Shown: positions 54,227-63,494, numbered from the stretch's first letter. The stretch: 64,000 nt of DNA from Marinomonas sp. THO17 (GCF_040436405.1 NZ_AP031575.1:686501-750500); one strand, 5' to 3'. Numbers and translations are program-made. The notes: generated from the letters alone by a model not told the origin.

Positions 54227-54823
54227 TTAATTTGCGGGTAGCCCTTTTAATTGTGTAATTGGAGCACAAAAACCTTTATATTTTTTATCTCTAAAGGCCT
54301 GATAATATTTAAACTTACCTGAACTAGACGCTGTAATAGTGAGTGTAACCGAATTGTCTTCAAAACTTGGCGTTGACAATACTTGATAAATTTTCTTGTC
54401 GATCGATCTTATATATTTTTCTGATTTATCCTTTTTAATCTCTTCCCACAAAGGTGAGTTCTTATTTTCCTGGCGAATTACATTTCCTTGTGTCAAAAAG
54501 AGATAAGTAATTTTATTACCTTCAAGTGTCCAAGAACCCGTTGAATGACGAGTGTAAGTGAAAAGTGTCTCCTCAGGATTCAGCCGGATGGGAAAAGAAG
54601 AAGTTGAAATATTACTGAAAGTACCATCGTGCCTAATAGCCATAAGATCAGCAGCCTTAAGACTCTGATCTGTATATATTGTCATACACGCCCATTCCCC
54701 AACTAACTGCTCTTTCGTCATATGTTGAGTTTTTTCAACTTTAGCATTCGGTTGTTGATTCGTCGTCGAACACCCTGAGATCATAACAGCACCAATTGCG
54801 GCCAATAAAAAAGTGCTTCTCAT
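54227..54823 (-). CDS. Lipoprotein of unknown function, 198 aa
   Basis: From the ATG at 54823 (GAGGAAAGT just upstream) the protein has a lipoprotein signal with ISGC, then a linker and a lipocalin-like beta-rich domain: VGEWACMTIYTDQS, DGTFSNIS, STGSWTLEGNKITYLFL, a pattern of strands with G-x-W motifs. A frame extending to 54958 covers the gene-U-like fragment and is not part of this gene. It has its own terminator at 54153. It sits between phage-tail fragments, so it looks like a cargo gene. Function unknown. Confidence 0.7.
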   Translation of the reverse strand: MRSTFLLAAIGAVMISGCSTTNQQPNAKVEKTQHMTKEQLVGEWACMTIYTDQSLKAADLMAIRHDGTFSNISTSSFPIRLNPEETLFTYTRHSTGSWTLEGNKITYLFLTQGNVIRQENKNSPLWEEIKKDKSEKYIRSIDKKIYQVLSTPSFEDNSVTLTITASSSGKFKYYQAFRDKKYKGFCAPITQLKGLPAN

Positions 54824-54896
54824 ACTTTCCTCTGTGAATAAAAATTCTAATAAAATCATGTATAAACTTATCTTCTTGAGCCAATAAACACAACAA

Positions 54897-55040
54897 CTAA
54901 ATCCTAAATTGACTGATGGGCTTTTGCCCGTAGCGTGGCAGCGTTGTCCAACCGCCATCGCTGGTGCGTTGCAGCCCTTCGTATGGCGTGCCTTCGTTTA
55001 ACGAGAACACAAAGCCGCCGAGCGACATCATTTGGCGCAT
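54897..55040 (-). pseudogene. 5' fragment of a P2-like phage tail protein U gene
   Basis: The minus strand from ATG 55040 reads MRQMMSLGGFVFSLNEGTPY, then EGLQRTSDGGWTTLPRYGQKPISQF, matching the N-terminus of gpU-type phage tail proteins (L-G-x-F-V-F, then P-Y-x-x-L-x-R). ATGAGGAAT precedes the start. The frame stops at 54897, long before a full gpU. The region just before it (CGTTTCTAATCCC...ATGAGGAATCCC) recurs at 54118 and, degenerate, at 51460. Confidence 0.55.
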
Positions 55041-55074
55041 GGGATTCCTCATTTTGTAGGGATTAGAAACGAAA

Positions 55075-55096
55075 AAGCCCATCGAAGGATGGGCTT
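55075..55096 (-). terminator. Terminator after the 221-aa gene
   Basis: AAGCCCATC (55075-55083) and GATGGGCTT (55088-55096) with a 4-nt loop; TTTTTCG follows on the minus strand. Confidence 0.8.
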
Positions 55097-55120
55097 GGGG
55101 GGGAGTTAGATGAATAAGAG

Positions 55121-55786
55121 CTATCTTGTGCCTGTTTCCAGATTTTTTAAAAACTGAGAGACATCATCTCCCCTTAAAATATCGAAATCATCTTCTATAT
55201 TGTACATCAAAGACTCATAAACAACTGGGCTAACATTAGAAAAGTGATCTTCAGGTACTATAATAGCTGAATAAGCATCCATAACTTGACAAACTTGTGC
55301 GATTGATAAACCAGCTTCAGCTGCATCATGTTGCATACTCAGTATAATGACTTTATTCATCTGAGGTTTAATCTTACGATATAAATCATCTATTTCTGAT
55401 GTACTATACTCTTGAACATCTATGGCTTTAGCATATTCTTTTGCGTGTAATTTATTAAATAAGCTTGAAAATGACGAGATATCGACTCCTAAATCTCGAC
55501 AATACTCATCTTTATATCTAGCACTAAGATAAAAACCCAAAAATACATCAGCTGCTTTTTTTTGCTTTCCTATTTTAGATGTTTGACTATTTAATATATT
55601 TTCAGACATTTCAACTGATAATTTTTTTATAGCTACAGCTTCTGGTACACTAGGGTAAGCCTCCTTAGCCTCTCTTATCATTTGATCAGCATTATATGCT
55701 TCTTCAAAAAAATACCCTTTGAGAAAATTTACTAAATAAAAAATCGATAGGAAAATACCAACTCCTAATATGATGAATTTTTTCAT
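55121..55786 (-). CDS. Membrane-anchored protein of unknown function, 221 aa
   Basis: An N-terminal hydrophobic segment (residues ~4-24) without a lipobox is followed by a helical, charged domain. It could be a signal anchor with a periplasmic domain. Not recognised. Low GC compared with the T6SS core. It stands alone between the RNFVDF-type gene end (with terminator) and its own terminator, the same layout as the other cargo genes here. A periplasmic immunity function is possible but unproven. Confidence 0.55.
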   Translation of the reverse strand: MKKFIILGVGIFLSIFYLVNFLKGYFFEEAYNADQMIREAKEAYPSVPEAVAIKKLSVEMSENILNSQTSKIGKQKKAADVFLGFYLSARYKDEYCRDLGVDISSFSSLFNKLHAKEYAKAIDVQEYSTSEIDDLYRKIKPQMNKVIILSMQHDAAEAGLSIAQVCQVMDAYSAIIVPEDHFSNVSPVVYESLMYNIEDDFDILRGDDVSQFLKNLETGTR

Positions 55787-55861
55787 TTTTTGTAAGGATC
55801 CATTTTCTATATATAGATGGCCAATTCAATCTAACCCAATATCAAGTTTATCTTTTTACCG

Positions 55862-55902
55862 CATGAAAAAAAACAACTAAAGCCCTCTTTCGTGGGCTTA
55901 GT
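55862..55902 (-). terminator. Terminator after the RNFVDF-ending fragment
   Basis: AAGCCC (55880-55885) pairs with GGGCTT (55894-55899). On the minus strand the stem is followed by TAGTTG and a run of eight T. A related but not identical terminator lies at 56587. Confidence 0.7.
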
Positions 55903-55931
55903 TTATACTGCTTGAAGAGTTGCCGCTTAGC

Positions 55932-56120
55932 TTAGAAATCGACAAAGTTGCGTTGGGCGTAGTCTTTGACGCGGGTGATGTTGTCGTTTACCCAGTCTGG
56001 TTACCCTTGATAGAAAGAAAGCTGGGCGATTTGTTTTTACTTACTTTCTCAAGTAAAGGTCGGATGGCTTGTATCATGTCGGTGATTTCACTCGCGGGTA
56101 AAACGGCGACTTTAACTCTT
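55932..56120 (-). pseudogene. Recurring gene 3' end (…QRNFVDF), frameshifted
   Basis: The minus strand reads RVKVAVLPASEITDMIQAIR and onward to SFLSIKGNQ, then breaks frame; the next frame continues PDWVNDNITRVKDYAQRNFVDF and a stop at 55932. No start. The same terminal residues (ERNFVDF) occur at 56640, and a decayed upstream part at about 52480-52590. The parent gene is unknown; by company (U, X, D fragments) it may be a phage tail-locus gene. Confidence 0.45.
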
Positions 56121-56127
56121 TGAATCT

Positions 56128-56489
56128 CTATTTAATTATACTATCTCCAATTTCTTGATATGAGCCCCAGCCAGCTTGAATAACTTCGTCTAAGTCACCT
56201 GACAAGATGTTAAAAGATACGATATATCTATCGTAAGCATATTTAGATATTTCATCCGAGTGTAAAGGTCCTTTATCTACTAGGCTAATTTCAAAATAGC
56301 TTTCATTTAGCTTTTTGCTTTTGACGTTTACATCTAAGTCAACAAGAACGAGGTTGTTTTTATAATTTTAGGGTATAATTTTATTATTTCGGCTTTCGAT
56401 CTTTCTGTAAAACTACTAATGTCAATTCCTGCACCTGCTTGTGAAGTAAAAGAGAGCAATGAGGTCAATAAAAAAATAAGATATTTCAT
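56128..56489 (-). pseudogene. Frameshifted secreted-protein gene, about 120 aa when repaired
   Basis: Starts at ATG 56489 with a signal peptide (MKYLIFLLTSLLSFTSQAGA). The frame ends early at LLT*. Adding one A to the A5 run (T5 at 56357-56361 on the plus strand) joins it to the frame NNLVLVDLDVNVKSKK...YQEIGDSIIK, which ends at 56128. It is either a genuine single-base pseudogene or a sequencing error in a homopolymer. The product is an unrecognised small periplasmic protein. It lies between two copies of the RNFVDF gene end. Confidence 0.55.
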
Positions 56490-56586
56490 AATCATCCTTA
56501 AATAGTAATAGCTTAACAGTGTATTTCGCGTTTACATATTCGATGATACTAAAAGACTTTCTCGTTTCCTACTAGCCCAAACAACA

Positions 56587-56670
56587 GCTAAAGCTCACTT
56601 TCGTGAGCTTTGTTTTTACTGCTTGAAAGTTGCTGCTTAGAAGTCGACGAAGTTGCGTTCGGCTGGAGTA
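56587..56670 (-). repeat. Second copy of the RNFVDF gene end plus terminator
   Basis: The minus strand from about 56670 reads ERNFVDF then TAA, with spacer GCAGCAACTTTCAAGCAGTA and a stem AAAGCTCA/TGAGCTTT (56587-56608). It matches the copy at 55862-55960 in gene end, spacer and terminator position. T-runs on both sides could make the stem bidirectional. Confidence 0.6.
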
Positions 56671-56750
56671 AAACACTTTAACATCGCAATGGCGGCATGT
56701 TGGCGATTAATCACAGGTCTTTTTTAATGAATATGTTTTGTTCTGGCACA

Positions 56751-56773
56751 AAAAACCACCCGTAGGTGGTTTT
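56751..56773 (-). terminator. Terminator after the toxin-44 immunity candidate
   Basis: AAACCACC (56753-56760) and GGTGGTTT (56765-56772) with loop CGTA; the minus strand continues TTTTTTG. It lies 37 bp after the gene at 56810. Confidence 0.75.
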
Positions 56774-56809
56774 AGAAAACCCTATGAAAAAAAGGTTATG
56801 TAATATCCA

Positions 56810-57196
56810 TTAAGGGGTTGCTATAAAATCAATCTTAACAGGAGCCAATTGTCCATTGTCCTTAACCCAAACAACATTCGTAAACTGGTACACTTTTCCT
56901 GAAATGGTAATGGATAAGTGATTAACATCTTCAACGTTAACTTCAACGTTAGGAGTGTCTGAAACTAAAAAGGGTGTAGATAGCTCTACTCCATCTGACT
57001 TTATATAAAAATTATAGTGATAACCTACCGTAGCATTGCCACTATTATTTCTAAAACCAACGACAGACAATGAAGTCGACATTGACACATTTAATATTTG
57101 TTTATCTAAATTTGTTTCAGGCTCGAAAAACTTTGAGCTTGCATACGCAAGAAGAAAACCTAGCACAACCAGACTAATAGCCTTTACTTTTTGCAT
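56810..57196 (-). CDS. Candidate immunity protein for the toxin-44-like gene, 128 aa
   Basis: A small protein with an N-terminal hydrophobic anchor or signal (residues ~5-20, no lipobox) and a beta-rich periplasmic domain. It overlaps the 3' end of the toxin-44-like gene by 23 nt, the usual tight linkage of a toxin with its immunity gene, and ends at its own terminator. It remains intact although the toxin is interrupted, so it may persist as an orphan immunity gene. No family recognised. Confidence 0.6.
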   Translation of the reverse strand: MQKVKAISLVVLGFLLAYASSKFFEPETNLDKQILNVSMSTSLSVVGFRNNSGNATVGYHYNFYIKSDGVELSTPFLVSDTPNVEVNVEDVNHLSITISGKVYQFTNVVWVKDNGQLAPVKIDFIATP

Positions 57197-57818
57197 ATTC
57201 GATACCTAGAGAAATATAATATTGGTCTTCAGGGTCATCACCATAGGGCTCTTCTCCCCAACAGCTACCAAAGCTCTCAGAAGAAGTGCCGGATCGCATT
57301 TGAGCACATCCCGCCCCACGCAACAGTGTATTTTCAGAAATGCCGCCAGCGTAACCTACGGCTCCATAATGAAAATTACCAAAGTGCTCAAAAGGACCGA
57401 TTTGCTTAAGGAAGGTACGAACAAGTCCACTGACTTCAGCGTGTGGATAACTCTCTTTTATTCGAGGCAAGTTTCGCTGTCCAATATAAGTATATTGGCA
57501 AGAAGCTTAACAAAGAATAAAGAGAGCTTAGACCACGCCCTTCGGGTCTTTCAGAGAAACGCCCTCTCTGTGTTAAGAGTGATTGAAAGGTATTAACATT
57601 CCTGCTCACTCTTGCCTTGATAGGCCGTTTCTCTGATAAGACTGATGTTCAGAAGACTTATTCGCACCTTCCTTAGAGTCCCATGGCCCCTTATTTCTTA
57701 CCTGCTGATAAAACCAATAATAATCTATGGGACCAACTATTTTTCCAAACTTAGCCCTGATCATATTCATATTTACATCAACAGAGACCCCTTTCGGGCT
57801 TGTTGGATATAACGGCAT
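57174..57818 (-). pseudogene. Toxin-44-like gene interrupted by a MITE
   Basis: The start at ATG 57818 has a perfect AAGGAGGT just upstream. The first part ends VRNKGPWDSK and the second part begins KQIGPFEHFGNFHYGAVGYA and ends DDPEDQYYISLGIEYAKSKGY. Together they show the GPWDxKQ, FGNFxYGAxG and DDPxDQxxI motifs of the polymorphic toxin-44 family. A 263-bp element at 57410-57672 splits them. Removing it and one 4-bp target duplication restores a continuous frame of about 125 residues. As it stands the gene cannot make the whole toxin. It lies downstream of a phage D-gene 3' fragment. Confidence 0.7.
57410..57672. mobile_element. 263-bp MITE with IS5-type ends
   Basis: Terminal inverted repeats GGAAGGTRCGAAYAAGTC at both ends (57410 inward and 57672 inward), flanked by TTAA and TTAG, a YTAR-type 4-bp target as used by IS5-group elements. 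There is no transposase inside; a short open frame in it looks accidental. Precise excision repairs the toxin frame, which independently confirms the boundaries. Confidence 0.85.
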
Positions 57819-58042
57819 CAATGACCTCCTTTTCATTTTTATTAATCTAAATAACAGCCTTAATTTTCTACTCAAAATATCTATATAGTTCGTTGATGCT
57901 AAAGCAGTTTTTATGTCTTTACCAGATCAGGATTCACAATGAGCCTTTTTGCTATAGACAGGATTTCCAATTTATTGACCAGAAATGAGGAAGTGGACAA
58001 TTTGATATTAAGTACTTTCACACCTTCTGCAAATAAAATCCC

Positions 58043-58240
58043 TCAAACCACTTCACTCGCCACAACCATACACCGATACCCTACTTTGTTGTCGTATCGG
58101 GCGGTGACTTTATCGATGCTCCAGTTGCCGCGCATTTCGGCAGGGAAGGTGTCGTTTAGGGTGAGGATGCCTTCGGCAACGAGTTTGGGGTTACCTGGGA
58201 ATTCTAGGTGTACGCTGGCGCCTTGGCGTTTGGTTTGAAT
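58043..58240 (-). pseudogene. 3' fragment of a P2-like late control gene D
   Basis: The minus strand reads ASVHLEFPGNPKLVAEGILT, then LNDTFPAEMRGNWSIDKVTA and RYDNKVGYRCMVVASEVV with a stop at 58043. This fits the C-terminus of gpD, the VgrG/gp27-like hub of P2-type tails. The 5' part is missing. Higher GC than the adjacent cargo genes. The toxin-44 gene lies 225 bp downstream on the same strand. Confidence 0.5.
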
Positions 58241-58324
58241 CTATTAATGTCAGATGGAAATTAAAAACTTTTGAAACATTGGGGTCAGGTAAAAAATCAA
58301 ACTATTATTCATCTGACACCAAGC

Positions 58325-58612
58325 TTATGTTTGTGCCTGCTTCCAAGACATTATTGAATCGTGTGCAGCATTCAGGAGCTCCTTATTTGTGATATTTCTT
58401 AGATGGTTTAAATCAGATTTCTCTGCAATGACCTCTGCCAAATCCTTTATATATTTAACGCCCTGATTATTATAATGCATTTTCTCAGAGCCATTTAGCT
58501 GAACTAGAACAGAGAACCCCATGAAACTACTATTACAGTTAACATCGATATAGTATTCGTCGTCGTGCTCCAAGAGAAACCATGCCGCTGGACTGTGATC
58601 TACCACTTTCAC
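58325..58612 (-). CDS. Small cytosolic protein, possible immunity protein, 95 aa
   Basis: Starts at GTG 58612 with AGGAG about 10 nt upstream; no signal peptide or membrane segment. An N-terminal beta-rich half (AAWFLLEHDDEYYIDVNC) and a helical C-terminal half recall small cytosolic immunity proteins, but no family is recognised. It lies next to the phage D fragment, on the same strand. Confidence 0.5.
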   Translation of the reverse strand: MKVVDHSPAAWFLLEHDDEYYIDVNCNSSFMGFSVLVQLNGSEKMHYNNQGVKYIKDLAEVIAEKSDLNHLRNITNKELLNAAHDSIMSWKQAQT

Positions 58613-58921
58613 TTAATCTATGCTCCTAAAAGCAATTAAGGGGCTCAAGCCCTGAGGAATCCCCAAAAATTGTCAATAAATAACAATAAATTAGAGTCTA
58701 TTAGGAACATTCATGGCTTTTGGTGATCAATAATTTCCCAAAAAACAACTAAGCACCTAGAGCCATGAACGCGACGAAAAGCGTTGCTCGCTTGTCTTCA
58801 AAGTATTACACAAGGCAATCTCTGTACCGTGAATAACATTGGTCGTGGTATTCAATCCCTAATCTTTTACTGAACATACTCCATTAAATGCTATTTTTCC
58901 TACTCCCTAATGTCGGCGTCC
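58613..58921. other. Gap with a possible IS4-family transposase remnant
   Basis: The plus-strand frame 58774-58873 reads KALLACLQSITQGNLCTVNN then IGRGIQS, recalling the N-terminus of IS4-type transposases. TTCATGGCT (about 58710) and AGCCATGAA (about 58760) form an inverted repeat just before it. It is only a scrap; no intact element. Confidence 0.3.
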
Positions 58922-60628
58922 CTAATAAACAAGTATACTCCCATAGTCATTAATTTCGACGCTTCGACCTTCTGTCTCTAGGATTTTCTTAGCACTTGGT
59001 AACTCATATACGGTAATATCACCATCAGAAATATTCACACCTTTATTGAAGGTAGCTCTTAGGCTACCTTCATAATTAGCCGCTGTTAACTCCACACCAT
59101 CTTTCGTAATAAAACCAGACCGGCTGTCAAGACCATAACCTATAGAGTAAACACCAAAATCACTATTATTGGATGCAATATATGAATATTCAGAAGGCTC
59201 TAAAACCCAACTATTTTTTTTAAAATCCCATAAACCATAAATATATTCCTTGGTTCTAACAGTCAGAACTGAATCACTGAATTTATCAAAACTAAGTGCT
59301 TTTAAGTCCAAAAGTCCATTTTTTTCAGTAAATAAATAAACAGGTTTTTTATAACCAGAATTCAGTCCATAAACACCATACCCAAAATAGCTCACATTAC
59401 TAAAGTCACCTTTTAAAATCATCCGTCCATTTGAGTCAATTAACCCACTATTGCCTTCTGTTGATTTCAAATGAAAAAGTTTATCTTCTTTATCATCAGA
59501 ATAAGTTCTGATAAGATCAATCTCACCAAATATAGGCTTTGATCGAATTGAGCTATCAAGATCAAGTATGATTGAATAATTATTATAATCTGTTGCTATA
59601 AAATGACCTTGATGGAGGAATGCAGACTTAACATAAGCATCTAACTGAAGCTTTCCTTCTTCATCAAAAACTAGAAAACCTTTATCTGTTTTAACTTTCC
59701 ATAAGTGCTCAAGCCCAGGAAATCGGAAAAATCTTGTTGCTTCAAAGTCTAAATATTCTTCAGTTGAAGCTGACCAAAACTGTCTAATTTTACTATTATT
59801 CTTCCGAATTGAAAAAACGTTATAGGCAGGTTGGTTATAATCAAATTTCCCTTCTTTTATTACAACTAATACATTTCCATTCAAATCTATTAACTTCTGA
59901 TTTTCACCATCAGGTACAGCATAGCGATTTCCCTTAAACTCTATCATATCAGAATAAGAGCAGGGAATTTCAACTTTTCCTTTAGTGGAAATAACACAAA
60001 AACTCTCGCCATTGTAAGCCATGAAGTGTTTCGAATTTAAAATATCACTTCCAATCCACTTGTAATCTTCACTTACCGAGTGCCCCTTGTCATCGACTAT
60101 TTTGGAAACATCATTCGACACCAATAGGTAATAACCTTTTTCTACCTCTTTAACCTGAGTATATTCACCACTAAAAAGAAGTTTAGCGTCATTACTAAAG
60201 ACTTTAAAATTTTTCTCATCTTTAGAGGGTAATGATTTTTTTTCTGAAACAATTTTTCCGTCAACTACCTGATAAAAAATACTATTCTTAACCATTCCTG
60301 ATGAATCTAACGGAATTGAGCCATGGCTACTAAAACCATCACCATTGTGGTATGTATGAACTTTATTATTTGACGGAGACAAGTAGTTCATAGTGAACGT
60401 AGGCTCTGAGTTGAACCATTCTAATAACTCCACTTTTGATTTTTTTATTCCGTTAAGTTGTCGGACCCTTTTACCATCAATAAAATGATAGGCGTTCTTC
60501 GTTATACCTTTTTCAGACACTTCCTCAACGACATAAAAACCATCTTTTTCCATCGGTTTTGAAGGGAGAAAAGCCGCACATCCTGACAAAATCATTAAAA
60601 ATGAAAATATTAAAAAAAACCTTACCAT
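58922..60628 (-). CDS. WG-repeat lipoprotein, 568 aa
   Basis: Signal peptide with lipobox ILSGC, then a repetitive beta-structure of the KWG/WG type: units such as GFYVVEEVSEKGITKNAYHF, EYKWIG, GFLVFDEEGKLQLDAY, NSGLIDSNGRMIL, YGLWDFKKNSWVL and SGFITKDGVEL. WG-repeat proteins are thought to mediate protein contacts at the surface. It has low GC and stands alone on the minus strand at the edge of the cargo zone. Function unknown. Confidence 0.8.
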   Translation of the reverse strand: MVRFFLIFSFLMILSGCAAFLPSKPMEKDGFYVVEEVSEKGITKNAYHFIDGKRVRQLNGIKKSKVELLEWFNSEPTFTMNYLSPSNNKVHTYHNGDGFSSHGSIPLDSSGMVKNSIFYQVVDGKIVSEKKSLPSKDEKNFKVFSNDAKLLFSGEYTQVKEVEKGYYLLVSNDVSKIVDDKGHSVSEDYKWIGSDILNSKHFMAYNGESFCVISTKGKVEIPCSYSDMIEFKGNRYAVPDGENQKLIDLNGNVLVVIKEGKFDYNQPAYNVFSIRKNNSKIRQFWSASTEEYLDFEATRFFRFPGLEHLWKVKTDKGFLVFDEEGKLQLDAYVKSAFLHQGHFIATDYNNYSIILDLDSSIRSKPIFGEIDLIRTYSDDKEDKLFHLKSTEGNSGLIDSNGRMILKGDFSNVSYFGYGVYGLNSGYKKPVYLFTEKNGLLDLKALSFDKFSDSVLTVRTKEYIYGLWDFKKNSWVLEPSEYSYIASNNSDFGVYSIGYGLDSRSGFITKDGVELTAANYEGSLRATFNKGVNISDGDITVYELPSAKKILETEGRSVEINDYGSILVY

Positions 60629-61314
60629 TATTTAAATTCCTTATTAATTATTAATGTTTTAAACCACGTAATAACATCTTTTTAATTCGGGTAAACTGTC
60701 TTGATTGCTCTTGAAAACAATGAGTCATAATAATATTTTTGAGCACTGCATACGCAATGATTGAAGTCATCCTTCCCCTTTCAGATTTCTGTTACTTTTA
60801 TGCGTCTTTTTTTCAAATACTTTTTGAACTAAAGCTATGAAACCATTACTAACGGCACGGCAAATTTTTGCTTTGCTGTCATGGATGCTATTCTTAACAA
60901 TGCTATCACTTAAAAATTCGATTTATCGATCAAAATTAACAAAAAATTAAATGAGGTAATAAGCATATTCAACACTATATTTTCACACAGGAACCTCAAA
61001 TAAGTCTAAAATAATTGATAATAAGAAACATTTTTCATCCTCTGAAACACAAAATAATGTTCAACTAACTATCCATTTTTGCCAAATACTTAATGCTCTC
61101 TTCATCTGTTCTCTCGAATGGGTGTGCATTTAGCGTTTGTCCAGTCCTACTCTCTTCTCACCGCGCATCCCAGAAAGAAAATTTCAATTCCACACTTTAT
61201 ACCAGGCTCCCCGTATCCCCATCCTGTAATTTTATGACATAATAACGACACTCATTTATCATGGCGTTGAGGGTTTGTGTTTCAGCGCCATTTTTCCACT
61301 ACGACATTGATTGA
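60629..61314. other. 686-bp gap upstream of dusA
   Basis: AT-rich, no convincing gene on either strand. Near its right end ATGGCG (61261) and CGCCAT (61285) form an inverted repeat followed by TTTTT, a possible weak terminator or leader structure before dusA. The rest shows nothing clear. Confidence 0.4.
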
Positions 61315-62352
61315 ATGCAATTAGACACGAGACTTAAGGCTGACGAGAAGTCAGCTAATACAAAGGATACACTGGATAGACGCTTCTCAGTTGCGCCCAT
61401 GATGGATTGGACAACGTCCGATTATCGGGTGTTTGCACGCACCTTAACCAAGAACACCTTGCTGTACACGGAAATGGTGACCTCTGGTGCTTTGTTACAT
61501 GGCCATCATCCCGAACGTTTTTTGCACTATGATGAATGTGAGCACCCTATTGCCTTGCAACTGGGCGGATCAAATGCCAAAGAATTAGGTCAATGCGCGG
61601 CAATGGCCGAGCAATTTGGTTACGATGAGGTGAATTTAAACGTTGGCTGCCCAAGTGATAGGGTGCAAAACAGTTTGATTGGCGCCTGTTTGATGGCCCA
61701 TCCAGACAAAGTCAAAGACGCCATGAAAGCCATGCAAGACGCCTGTAACATTCCTGTCACCATTAAGCATCGCATTGGTTTGGACGATCAGCAAGATTAC
61801 AGTGTGGTGCGCGACTTTGTCGGTGACATGGCCACCACGGGAGTGAAGACTTTTATCGTGCATGCCCGTAATGCCATTTTGCAGGGTTTGAGTCCGAAGG
61901 AGAATCGTGAGATTCCGCCACTTAAGTATCATTATGTTCATCAGTTAAAAGACGATTTTCCAGACCTTGAAATCATCATTAACGGTGGCATTAAAACCCT
62001 AGAGGAAAGCCAAACACATCTGCAAAAAGTAGACGGTGTGATGATGGGCCGTGAAGCGTACCACAATCCTTGGTTATTGAGCCAAGTGGATCAAGTCATC
62101 TATGGTAACGCCCCTATGGTGAGTGATCGCTTTGAGGCCTTAGCCGCCTTTGTTCCTTATGTGGAAACAAGGTTAGCGAAAGGCGAGCGTTTACTGCACA
62201 TGACGCGACACATTTTGGGCATTTTCCAAGGCCAAGCAGGCGGTAAACAGTTCCGTCGCTACCTATCGGAAAAGGGTCATAAAGCTGACGCACAGGTTAA
62301 CGTATTATTAGAGGCCATTGAATTGGTCAAACAACATCAACACAAAGGATAA
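61315..62352 (+). CDS. dusA: tRNA-dihydrouridine(20/20a) synthase DusA
   Basis: A 345-residue FMN-dependent enzyme that reduces uridine 20/20a in the tRNA D-loop. Diagnostic motifs: [17 protein letters not shown] (FMN site), [14 protein letters not shown] with the catalytic Cys, TIKHRIGLD, and [10 protein letters not shown] plus [12 protein letters not shown]. The length and the start ending SVAPMMDW are usual for DusA rather than DusB or DusC. It is followed 5 nt later by tal, so the two are probably co-transcribed. Confidence 0.96.
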   Translation: MQLDTRLKADEKSANTKDTLDRRFSVAPMMDWTTSDYRVFARTLTKNTLLYTEMVTSGALLHGHHPERFLHYDECEHPIALQLGGSNAKELGQCAAMAEQFGYDEVNLNVGCPSDRVQNSLIGACLMAHPDKVKDAMKAMQDACNIPVTIKHRIGLDDQQDYSVVRDFVGDMATTGVKTFIVHARNAILQGLSPKENREIPPLKYHYVHQLKDDFPDLEIIINGGIKTLEESQTHLQKVDGVMMGREAYHNPWLLSQVDQVIYGNAPMVSDRFEALAAFVPYVETRLAKGERLLHMTRHILGIFQGQAGGKQFRRYLSEKGHKADAQVNVLLEAIELVKQHQHKG

Positions 62353-62357
62353 GAGCA

Positions 62358-63308
62358 ATGAGCAACAAGTTATCTCAATTAAAAGAGTTTACGACCATTG
62401 TAGCCGATACGGGTGACATCACGGCAATCAAAGACTTTTTGCCAGAAGACGCGACAACCAACCCTTCCCTAATGCTAAAAGCCGCTCAAATTCCTGAATA
62501 CGCGCCTTTCCTAGAGCAAGCGGTGGCGTGGGCGAAAACACAAAGCGACGACAAAGCACAACAAATCCTAGACGCGGGCGACAAGCTTGCGGTGATTGTT
62601 GGCTGTGAGATTCTGAAATACGTACCGGGTCGCATTTCCACTGAAGTGGATGCGCGTTTGTCTTTTGATAAAGACGCCACACTGGCGAAAGCCCGTAAGC
62701 TGATCGCCCTATATGAAGAAGCCGGTGTATCACGTGACCGTGTATTGATAAAAGCGGCGTCGACTTGGGAAGGCATCAAGGCGGCAGAAGAATTGGAAAA
62801 AGAAGGCATCAATTGTAACCTGACCCTGCTGTTCTCATTCGCTCAAGCACAAGCCTGTGCCGAAGCCGGTGTTTACCTAATTTCGCCTTTCGTTGGTCGT
62901 ATCCTTGATTGGTACAAAAAATCGACTGGTCAAGATTACACGGCAGAAACCGATCCGGGTGTCTTGTCGGTGACGGAAATCTACAACTACTACAAGCAAC
63001 ACGGCTACAAAACAGTGGTAATGGGTGCCAGCTTCCGTAACATTGGTGAGATTGAGCAGCTTGCTGGTTGCGACCGCCTAACCATCAGCCCAGCCTTGTT
63101 AGACGAATTGAAGAAAGACGAAGGCACTCTTGAGCGTAAATTGGTGCCAGCCACTGAAGTCACACCAGCACCTGCAGCCATCACGGAAGCAGAATTCCGC
63201 TGGGCAATGAACGAAGATGCCATGGCAACGGAAAAATTGTCTGAAGGCATTCGCAACTTCGCGGTTGATCAGCGCAAATTAGAAGACACCTTGTCATCTA
63301 TGTTGTAA
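62358..63308 (+). CDS. tal: Transaldolase (TalB type)
   Basis: A 316-residue class I aldolase of the pentose phosphate pathway that transfers a dihydroxyacetone unit from sedoheptulose 7-phosphate to glyceraldehyde 3-phosphate. Signatures: [11 protein letters not shown] near residue 35, the Schiff-base lysine in [12 protein letters not shown] near 132, [11 protein letters not shown] and [15 protein letters not shown]. Full length. AGGATAAGAG precedes the ATG. Terminator at 63379. Confidence 0.97.
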   Translation: MSNKLSQLKEFTTIVADTGDITAIKDFLPEDATTNPSLMLKAAQIPEYAPFLEQAVAWAKTQSDDKAQQILDAGDKLAVIVGCEILKYVPGRISTEVDARLSFDKDATLAKARKLIALYEEAGVSRDRVLIKAASTWEGIKAAEELEKEGINCNLTLLFSFAQAQACAEAGVYLISPFVGRILDWYKKSTGQDYTAETDPGVLSVTEIYNYYKQHGYKTVVMGASFRNIGEIEQLAGCDRLTISPALLDELKKDEGTLERKLVPATEVTPAPAAITEAEFRWAMNEDAMATEKLSEGIRNFAVDQRKLEDTLSSML

Positions 63309-63378
63309 AGCTGTCTTTGCAGTAAAATCTTCTTTACTGTAAAAACCGTCTTTGTTGAAAAAAAGACGATAAAATGCG

Positions 63379-63405
63379 AAACGCGACTTAGGTCGCGTTT
63401 TTTGT
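63379..63405 (+). terminator. Rho-independent terminator after tal
   Basis: AAACGCGAC-type stem: ACGCGAC (63381-63387) pairs with GTCGCGT (63392-63398) around TTAG, with a run of T following. It ends the dusA-tal unit. Confidence 0.9.
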
Positions 63406-63494
63406 GTTTCCCCATAACGGCTTGCCATCCATCCATGATGTTCCCTATAGTCGTTTCGACAAACCATGACGATAAACCATGACAGAGTAAAGCG

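Noticed and set aside
55920-56123. Plus-strand 67-codon frame
   Set aside because: It is antisense to the RNFVDF gene fragment, whose minus-strand reading has a meaningful repeated end and terminator.
57222-57596. Plus-strand open frame of 124 codons overlapping the MITE
   Set aside because: It runs through the MITE and antisense toxin sequence; no family pattern or ribosome-binding site.
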